A model generated the notes under the pieces. It was not told the origin of the DNA. It saw only the letters and a program-made list of their open reading frames with translations, and searched no databases. This document shows positions 59,290 to 64,000 of a stretch of 64,000 nucleotides of DNA, piece by piece; positions within the stretch are counted from its first letter, which is position 1, and each line of letters opens with the position of its first letter. The DNA comes from DASSUW01 sp963759375 (GTDB lineage: Bacteria > Actinomycetota > Thermoleophilia > Solirubrobacterales > Solirubrobacteraceae): positions 372,001 through 436,000 of the forward strand of contig CAVWYY010000003.1 of NCBI GenBank assembly GCA_963759375.1, read 5' to 3'. The position numbers were made by a program, and so were the translations under genes.

Positions 59290-59711
59290 GCGGGGACCGG
59301 CGCGCCCATCTCGATGGTGGCGAGGCCGATCGGCTGGATCGGCTCCGCGAACGTGGAGACGATCGTCGAGTCGGAGAAGAAGCCGACCACGCGCAGCGTC
59401 TCGTCGCCGTCGTTCACGATCCCGTGCGGCGCCATCGCCGGGATCACGGCCAGGTCACCCGCGTTCACGCGGCCGCGCTCGTCGCCGACCTCGGCCACGC
59501 CCGTGCCGGCGACGACGTAGAGGACCTCCTCCGCGCTGTCGGTGTGCGTCGCCAGGTGCTCGCCGGGAGCGACCTCGAAGTACACGACCGCGCTGTCGGC
59601 GGTGCCGGTCCACTTGTTGAGCGGGAAGTTCACGCGGACGCGCGCGGACGGGTCCTCGGCCTTCATGTGGGCCTCGAGAAGGTCAAGCGCTCCGGTGGTG
59701 ACGGTCTGCAT
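59286..59711 (-). CDS. Cupin domain protein
   Basis: 141 residues: VYFEVAPGEHLATHTDSAEEVLYVVAGTGVAEVGDERGRVNAGDLAVIPAMAPHGIVNDGDETLRVVGFFSDS. Cupin 1 (GxxLxxHxxxxEEVLYV with His and Glu) and cupin 2 (PxxxPHGIVN) are clear; metal ligands present. Start set by AAGGAG seven bases upstream of ATG 59711. Divergent from the TetR gene, which likely controls it. Confidence 0.88.
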   Translation of the reverse strand: MQTVTTGALDLLEAHMKAEDPSARVRVNFPLNKWTGTADSAVVYFEVAPGEHLATHTDSAEEVLYVVAGTGVAEVGDERGRVNAGDLAVIPAMAPHGIVNDGDETLRVVGFFSDSTIVSTFAEPIQPIGLATIEMGAPVPA

Positions 59712-59801
59712 GGGGAGGTCTCCTTTGAGAGTACAACGGCGTGCAGTGGAAGCGGCAAGGTACGGGAAGCCGGCGACTGTGTCAAGATTCATTGCACACT
59801 G

Positions 59802-60446
59802 ATGTCTGATCAAAGCAAGCGCAAGTACGAGCTGCGGCAGCGTGCGGCGGACATGGAGGCGACCCGCCTGCGGATCGCCGAGGCGGCGATGGAGCTGCAC
59901 GGGACGATCGGCCCCGCGCGCACGACGGTCACCGCCGTGGCCGAGCGCGCGGGCGTGCAGCGCCACACGGTCTACCGGCACTTCCCGACTGACGACGACC
60001 TCTTCACGGCGTGCTCCGGGCTGTGGGCCGAGCGCTTCCCGGTGCCCGACGTCGCACGCTGGCGCGCGATCGCCGAGCCCGGTGAGCGGCTCGCCACGGG
60101 GCTCGACGAGCTGTACCGCTGGTTCGAGCAGGCCGAGCCGATGCTCGCGAACATCATCCGCGACGCGCCGCTGGTGCCGGTGGTCGCCGATCACCGGGCC
60201 CCGCTCGACGCCCTGTTCGCCGAAGCTGCGCGGGTGCTCGCGGCCGGCCGGCCGCGGCGCAAGGCGGTGACGGCGGCGGTCCGCCACGTCATCGCGTTCG
60301 AGACGTGGCGGTCGCTGGCCCGCGACGGCGGGCTCGGTCGCGCTCAGGCCGTCGCGCTGGCGGGAGCGATGGTGGACGCGGCGACTACGGGCGCTGGGGA
60401 TCCTCGAACACGCGCCGGGGCGGCGGGCCGGGCCGCAGCCGCGTAG
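59802..60446 (+). CDS. TetR/AcrR family regulator
   Basis: 214 residues: RLRIAEAAMELHGTIGPARTTVTAVAERAGVQRHTVYRHFPTDDDLFTACSGLWAERF is the TetR helix-turn-helix. C-terminal domain PMLANIIRDAPLVPVVADH and a long Arg/Ala tail. 90 bases from the divergent cupin start. The 3' end overlaps the opposite-strand TetR gene by 62 bases, an extreme convergent overlap. ATG at 59802. Confidence 0.88.
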   Translation: MSDQSKRKYELRQRAADMEATRLRIAEAAMELHGTIGPARTTVTAVAERAGVQRHTVYRHFPTDDDLFTACSGLWAERFPVPDVARWRAIAEPGERLATGLDELYRWFEQAEPMLANIIRDAPLVPVVADHRAPLDALFAEAARVLAAGRPRRKAVTAAVRHVIAFETWRSLARDGGLGRAQAVALAGAMVDAATTGAGDPRTRAGAAGRAAAA

Positions 60447-61065
60447 CGCCCTCGGGGCGCATGCCGTCGAGGATCACGCCGAGGTAGCGCCGCCACAGGT
60501 CCGTCCGCAGGCCCGGGAAGGCCAGCCCGCCGACCGAGCTGGCCGCCGCCGTCAGCAGCCCGAGGTCCGGCGCCGTCAGGTCGTCGCGGACCACGCCGGC
60601 GTCCTGCCCGCGCCGGAGGATCCGGCCCATCAGCTCCATGACCCGCTTGCGACGGCCCATCAGCGCCGGGCTGGTCATGCACCCGTCCTTCACGGCGTCC
60701 AGCGCGCCGCGGTCGCCGACCTGCATCTCGACCATGGCCTCGAAGAAGCGCTCGATCGACCGCCATGGGTCGGGCTCCTCGAGGCACTCCTCGGCGGCGG
60801 CGATGACGCCGTCCATGTGCTCGGCGAGGATCGCGACGATCAGGTCGTCCTTACTCGGGAAGCGGCGGAACAGCGTCGCCTCGCCGACCCCGGCGCGGCG
60901 CGCGATCTCGGCCGTCGAGGCGTCGAGACCGCGCTCCGCGAACACGTCGGAGGCCGCGGCGAGGATCCGCATGCGGTTGCGCGCAGCATCGGCGCGGAGC
61001 GCCGGCGAGGTCTCCTCCAACGTGGCGATGCCCGTAACTCTATGCGGGAACGGGAACCGCATCAC
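60385..61065 (-). CDS. TetR/AcrR family regulator of the MFS efflux gene
   Basis: 226 residues: RNRMRILAAASDVFAERGLDASTAEIARRAGVGEATLFRRFPSKDDLIVAILAEHM is the TetR helix-turn-helix; C-terminal LLTAAASSVGGLAFPGLRTDLWRRYLGVILDGMRPEG is the SbtR-type ligand domain. The start overlaps the MFS stop by 26 bases, so both come from one mRNA. The GCGGAG/CTCCGC repeat before the MFS start is the likely operator. The 3' end overlaps TetR 59802. Confidence 0.88.
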   Translation of the reverse strand: MMRFPFPHRVTGIATLEETSPALRADAARNRMRILAAASDVFAERGLDASTAEIARRAGVGEATLFRRFPSKDDLIVAILAEHMDGVIAAAEECLEEPDPWRSIERFFEAMVEMQVGDRGALDAVKDGCMTSPALMGRRKRVMELMGRILRRGQDAGVVRDDLTAPDLGLLTAAASSVGGLAFPGLRTDLWRRYLGVILDGMRPEGATRLRPGPPPRRVFEDPQRP

Positions 61066-62488
61066 CCGATTCGATCCGCTCGACGTCCTGGCGCCGCAGC
61101 AGCACGGCCGTGAGCACGGCTCCGACCGCCAGCATCGCGGCCGACGCGAGGAACGCCAGCTGGAAGCCCTCGACCAGCGCCTCGGGTCGCGAAGCGCCGC
61201 TCGCCAGCAGATCCGACGTCCGGCTCGCGGCGAGCGTGGACAGCACGGCCAGGCCCAGCGCCCCGCCCACCTGCTGGGAGGTGTTGAAGATGCCCGAGGC
61301 GAGACCGGCGTCGTCGGCCGCCACGTTGGTGGTGGCCACCAGCGTCATCGGCACGAACGTCGCGCCCATGCCGATCGCCATGGCCAGCAGACCGCCGAGC
61401 ACGCCCATGTAGTCGCCGCCGACCTTGGTCGTGGCCGCCAGCAGGCCGAGCCCCGCCGCCGCCAGCGCCAGGCCGGAGAGCATCACCGGGCGCACACCGG
61501 CGCGCGGGATCAGCTGCTGCGCCGCTGTGGCGCCGATGATGATCCCGGCCGTCACCGGCAGGAACGCGAAGCCGGTCTCCAGCGGCGAGTACCCGAGGAT
61601 GTTCTGCAGGTAGAGCGTCGCGAAGAAGAACATCCCGAACAGGCCGCCCATGACGATCAGGAACACGCCGTTGGCCGTGGCCAGCGAGCGCATGCGGAAC
61701 AGGTCGAGCCGCACGAGCGGCGCGGGCGAGCGGCGCTCGATCGCGACGAACACGCCGAGGAGTGCGAGCGCGACGGCGCCGAGGCCGAGCGTCGAGGCCG
61801 AGCCCCAGCCCCAGCTCTGCGCCTGCACGATCGCGTAGACGAGCAGCACGAGGCCGGCGGTCACCGAGGTCGCGCCCGCGACGTCGAAGTGGCGCTTCGC
61901 CGTCTGCACGCGCGAGTCGGGCACGAAGCGCAGTGCGGCGAACACGATCGCGACGCCGATCGGCACGTTGACGAAGAAGATCCACTCCCACGACAGCGCC
62001 TCGACGAGCACGCCGCCCAGCAGGAGTCCGGCGGCGCTGCCGCCGGAAGCGATCATCGCCCAGATCGAGAGCGCCTTGGTGCGCGCGGCGCCCTCGTCGA
62101 ACGACGTCGTGATCACCGCGAGGGCGGCCGGTGAGAGCAGCGCGCCGCCGAGGCCCTGGAGCGCGCGGCCGCCGATCAGCATCGCCTCCGAGCTCGCGAG
62201 CGCGTTCAGGAACGACGCGGCCGAGAACACGATCACGCCGGCGATGAACAGCTTGCGCCGGCCGATCAGGTCGGCCGCGCGGCCGCCGAGGAGCAGGAAG
62301 CCGCCGAAGAACAGCGTGTAAGCGTTGACGATCCACTGCAGGGAGTCGTCCGAGATGCTCAGGTCGCCCTGTATCGAGGGGAGCGCGACGTTCACGATCG
62401 TCGCGTCGAGGACCACCATGAACTGGCCGAGGCACACGACCACGAGCGCGTACCAGGGATTGAAGTGAGAGTGTCCGCTCCGGTTCAT
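61040..62488 (-). CDS. MFS drug efflux transporter (DHA2/EmrB-QacA type)
   Basis: 482 residues, about 14 membrane helices. Markers: FMVVLDATIVNVALPSIQGDLSISDDSLQWIVNAYTLFFGGFLLLGGRAADLIGRRKLFIAG (motif D and A), ALQGLGGALLSPAALAVITTSF (motif C), GGALGLAVLSTLAASRT. Homologues expel multiple drugs by proton antiport. Followed in the same operon by a TetR gene. Upstream 66 bases hold the inverted repeat that TetR may bind. Confidence 0.93.
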   Translation of the reverse strand: MNRSGHSHFNPWYALVVVCLGQFMVVLDATIVNVALPSIQGDLSISDDSLQWIVNAYTLFFGGFLLLGGRAADLIGRRKLFIAGVIVFSAASFLNALASSEAMLIGGRALQGLGGALLSPAALAVITTSFDEGAARTKALSIWAMIASGGSAAGLLLGGVLVEALSWEWIFFVNVPIGVAIVFAALRFVPDSRVQTAKRHFDVAGATSVTAGLVLLVYAIVQAQSWGWGSASTLGLGAVALALLGVFVAIERRSPAPLVRLDLFRMRSLATANGVFLIVMGGLFGMFFFATLYLQNILGYSPLETGFAFLPVTAGIIIGATAAQQLIPRAGVRPVMLSGLALAAAGLGLLAATTKVGGDYMGVLGGLLAMAIGMGATFVPMTLVATTNVAADDAGLASGIFNTSQQVGGALGLAVLSTLAASRTSDLLASGASRPEALVEGFQLAFLASAAMLAVGAVLTAVLLRRQDVERIESGDAVPVPA

Positions 62489-62530
62489 GCTCGGGACCGT
62501 AGCACAAACCGGAGTGCGGACTTCACTAAA

Positions 62531-62548
62531 GCGGAGCGCCTACTCCGC
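62531..62548. promoter_or_regulatory. Inverted repeat between MFS and ArsR genes (TetR operator candidate)
   Basis: GCGGAG CGCCTA CTCCGC, perfect 6-bp arms with a 6-base spacer, in the divergent gap. It ends 6 bases before the -35 of the ArsR promoter and sits ahead of the MFS start. Confidence 0.45.
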
Positions 62549-62553
62549 AGTGC

Positions 62554-62582
62554 TTGACAGGTTGCCTCCCGCGGCGCATACT
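62554..62582 (+). promoter_or_regulatory. Housekeeping-type promoter of the second ArsR gene
   Basis: -35 TTGACA (62554-62559), 17-base spacer, -10 CATACT (62577-62582). Start would be near 62589, right at the first codons of the ArsR gene. Confidence 0.65.
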
Positions 62583-62589
62583 TAAGCAG

Positions 62590-62922
62590 ATACCTAACCA
62601 AAGCGCAACGCTCGATCGCGTCTTCCAGGCGCTCGCCGACTCCAGTCGGCGCGGCATGGTCGAGCGGCTCAGCCGAGGCCCGGCATCCGTGTCGGAGCTC
62701 GCCGAGCCGCTCGCGATGTCGCTGCCGGCCGTCATGCAGCACCTGCAGGTGCTGGAGGCGAGCGGGCTCGTCCGCTCCGAGAAGCTCGGGCGGGTCCGGA
62801 CCTGCACCATCGAGCCCGCGGCGCTGACGATGGCCGAGCAGTGGATCGGCGAGCGGCGGATCCTGTGGGAGCGCCGCCTCGACCGGCTCGGCGAGTACCT
62901 CGACCAGGAGACCTCCCCATGA
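62590..62922 (+). CDS. ArsR family winged-helix regulator (start unusual)
   Basis: About 110 residues: NQSATLDRVFQALADSSRRGMVERLSRGPASVSELAEPLAMSLPAVMQHLQVLEASGLVRSEKLGRVRTCTIEPAALTMAEQWI, an ArsR domain without metal cysteines. The family start is usually M-LNQSATLDRVF; here that place reads ATACCTAACCAA, so the first codon would be ATA (62590). The only in-frame TTG upstream (62554) is the -35 itself. Thus either a leaderless ATA start, a base error, or a TTG start in the promoter. Overlaps the SRPBCC gene by 4 bp. Confidence 0.78.
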   Translation: MPNQSATLDRVFQALADSSRRGMVERLSRGPASVSELAEPLAMSLPAVMQHLQVLEASGLVRSEKLGRVRTCTIEPAALTMAEQWIGERRILWERRLDRLGEYLDQETSP

Positions 62923-63380
62923 GCGACCGATCCGTCACCCACGCCACCTTCGTCGTCGAGCGCACCTACCCGGCCGAGCGCGCGCGTGTGTTCAAGGCCT
63001 GGGCCGACCCCAGGGCCAAGGCGCTGTGGTTCGGCGGCCCGGAGGGCGACGAGCAGCTCGACCTCGACTTCCGCGTCGGCGGCAAGGAGACCAGCCGCGG
63101 CATGGTCAACGGCTCAGAGTTCCGCTACGAGGCCACGTACCACGACATCGTCGAGGACGACCGGATCGTCTACGCGTATGACATGTACATGGACGGCACG
63201 CGCATCTCGGTGTCGCTCGGGACCGTCGAGCTCAGCGCCGACGGCGCCGGGACGCGCCTCGTCTACACGGAGAAGGGCGCGTACCTCGACGGGCACGACA
63301 CGCCGGAGCAGCGCCAGGAGGGCACCGAGCAGCTGTTCGACGCGCTCGGCGAGTCGCTCAAGGCGCCCGCCGGTACGTAG
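62919..63380 (+). CDS. SRPBCC domain protein (second ArsR-SRPBCC pair)
   Basis: 153 residues: ATFVVERTYPAERARVFKAWADPRAKALWFGGPEG, YEATYHDIVEDDRIVYAYDMYMDGTRISVSLGTVELSADGAGTRLVYTEKGAYLDGHD. AHSA1/START-like lipid-cavity fold. ATG at 62919 makes a 4-bp overlap with the ArsR gene. Not close in sequence to the first SRPBCC at 51271. Its 3' end overlaps the DUF6314 gene by 23 bases. Confidence 0.9.
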   Translation: MSDRSVTHATFVVERTYPAERARVFKAWADPRAKALWFGGPEGDEQLDLDFRVGGKETSRGMVNGSEFRYEATYHDIVEDDRIVYAYDMYMDGTRISVSLGTVELSADGAGTRLVYTEKGAYLDGHDTPEQRQEGTEQLFDALGESLKAPAGT

Positions 63381-63756
63381 TCTCGATCTCGAGGTCCTTG
63401 GCCGGACCCGTCACGCGCCAGCGCACCGCGAGCGTGTCGGGGTCGAGCAGGCGGTACTCACCGTCGTAGCGGTCCTCCCCGCACTGGTGCTCGACCGGGC
63501 GGTCGAGCACCAGCGGATGGAACGGCCGGCCGTCGGCGAACTCGACCAGCCAGCCGCTCCCGGCGGGCACGATGGCCAGCTGCCGTGCGGCCGGTCCGTC
63601 GTGGGCGCCGAACCGCAGGCGGCCGTCCTCGGTCCAGCGCAGCCCGGCGCCGTCCGGTGCGAACGTAGCGGTGCCGGTGAACTCGCCGGCGCCGCCCGCC
63701 CGGCGGTCGAGCAGCCGGCGGCGGATCGTCCAGCGGCCGGTCAGGAGCTCGATCAG
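63358..63756 (-). CDS. DUF6314 family protein (no standard start codon)
   Basis: About 132 residues: LLTGRWTIRRRLLDRRAGGAGEFTGTATF, LRWTEDGRLRFGAHDGPAARQL, WLVEFADGRPFHPLVL, VEHQCGEDRYDGEYRLLDPDTLAVRWRVTGPAKDLEIETTYRR match DUF6314. The only start near the family N-terminus is a CTG at 63756 overlapping the upstream stop as CTGA; the first GTG lies at codon 63 (63570) and would cut the domain. Function unknown. Confidence 0.7.
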   Translation of the reverse strand: MIELLTGRWTIRRRLLDRRAGGAGEFTGTATFAPDGAGLRWTEDGRLRFGAHDGPAARQLAIVPAGSGWLVEFADGRPFHPLVLDRPVEHQCGEDRYDGEYRLLDPDTLAVRWRVTGPAKDLEIETTYRRAP

Positions 63757-64000
63757 GAGTCCTTGTCCGCCTCGCGGGCGGCGGCCGCGACGTCCTTGAG
63801 GTCGGGCTCGGCCCCCTCCGGCGGCTCGGCCCCGCCGTCGCGCACTGCGTCGGCGTTGTCGCCCGCATGGGGGTCGATCCCTGTCGCGGTCGCCGGCTCG
63901 TCGCTCACGGCCTCGCGGCCGGTCACGTCCGAGCCGAGCTCCGGGTCAACGCCGCCGTCCTCAGGAGGCGCGATGCCCTCCTCGGCCGTCTCGGCCCACT
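63753..64000 (-). CDS. Acidic C-terminal part of an unknown protein (cut by window edge)
   Basis: Open from the right edge to a TGA at 63753: 82 residues, acidic and Ala/Gly/Pro-rich (GVDPELGSDVTGREAVSDEPATATGIDPHAGDNADAVRDGG, then DLKDVAAAAREADKDS). No fold can be named. Stop overlaps the DUF6314 start as CTGA, which supports it as a real gene. Confidence 0.5.
   Translation of the reverse strand, partial: WAETAEEGIAPPEDGGVDPELGSDVTGREAVSDEPATATGIDPHAGDNADAVRDGGAEPPEGAEPDLKDVAAAAREADKDS

Noticed and set aside
59712..59801. Inverted repeat GCGTGCAGTG / CATTGCACAC in the cupin-TetR gap as TetR operator
   Set aside because: Only 8 of 10 pairs and a long spacer; too weak to list as a site.

Overview
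High-GC genome segment with actinobacterial features: dense coding, many 4-bp start/stop overlaps, GTG starts, and WhiG/SigD-type promoters. The long flagellar locus, three tandem flagellins and the neighbouring envelope genes suggest a motile Actinomycetota, most likely the Thermoleophilia/Solirubrobacterales; that placement is inference. No tRNA, rRNA or CRISPR array was seen, and no stretch over about 300 bases lacks a gene.

Region 1 (1-20793) is a flagellar supercluster on the + strand: fliG (cut by the left edge), fliH, fliI, fliJ, a lytic transglycosylase, fliK, flgD, flgE, flbD, motA, motB, fliL, fliN, then fliO, fliP, fliQ, fliR, flhB, flhA, flhF, a PilZ protein and two small genes. 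It is interrupted by an opposite-strand RTX-repeat gene (2587-3357) and by a block with a BrkB-like membrane protein, an ABC exporter and a MocR relic (10047-12902). After each interruption, and after the flgE terminator, transcription appears to restart from a sigma-28-like box (TMAA-N15-GYCGAWNA).

Region 2 (20803-23846) holds three flagellin genes, each with its own sigma-28-like promoter and a leader hairpin presenting GGA in a 5-nt loop, as CsrA sites do. Region 3 (23871-31112) is a glycosylation block: glycosyltransferases, a GT2-helical/TPR-like fusion, a GT4-methyltransferase fusion and a CHAP hydrolase. The CHAP protein shares its N-terminal about 45 residues with the flagellar lytic transglycosylase of region 1. 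I infer flagellin or surface glycan modification and a shared export or targeting module on the two hydrolases.

Region 4 (31149-46323) carries envelope functions: purM-uppP-dedA, a secreted serine protease, and a polysaccharide set (DegT aminotransferase, DUF354, CapD-type dehydratase, LytR_C protein, membrane GT2, initiating sugar transferase). Region 5 (46324-64000) is a mosaic of regulators and small-molecule enzymes: LacI, CsoR, two ArsR-SRPBCC pairs, two TetR, MFS efflux, haloalkane dehalogenase, a lytic transglycosylase-M15 fusion, and an iron-siderophore binding lipoprotein.

Many genes (fliK, all three flagellins, most of region 3, LacI, GNAT, a HEAT-like gene) contain apparent 1-nt frameshifts while codon-level conservation continues in the shifted frame. 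Consensus sequence error is the simplest explanation, and start/stop calls in those genes should be read with that in mind.
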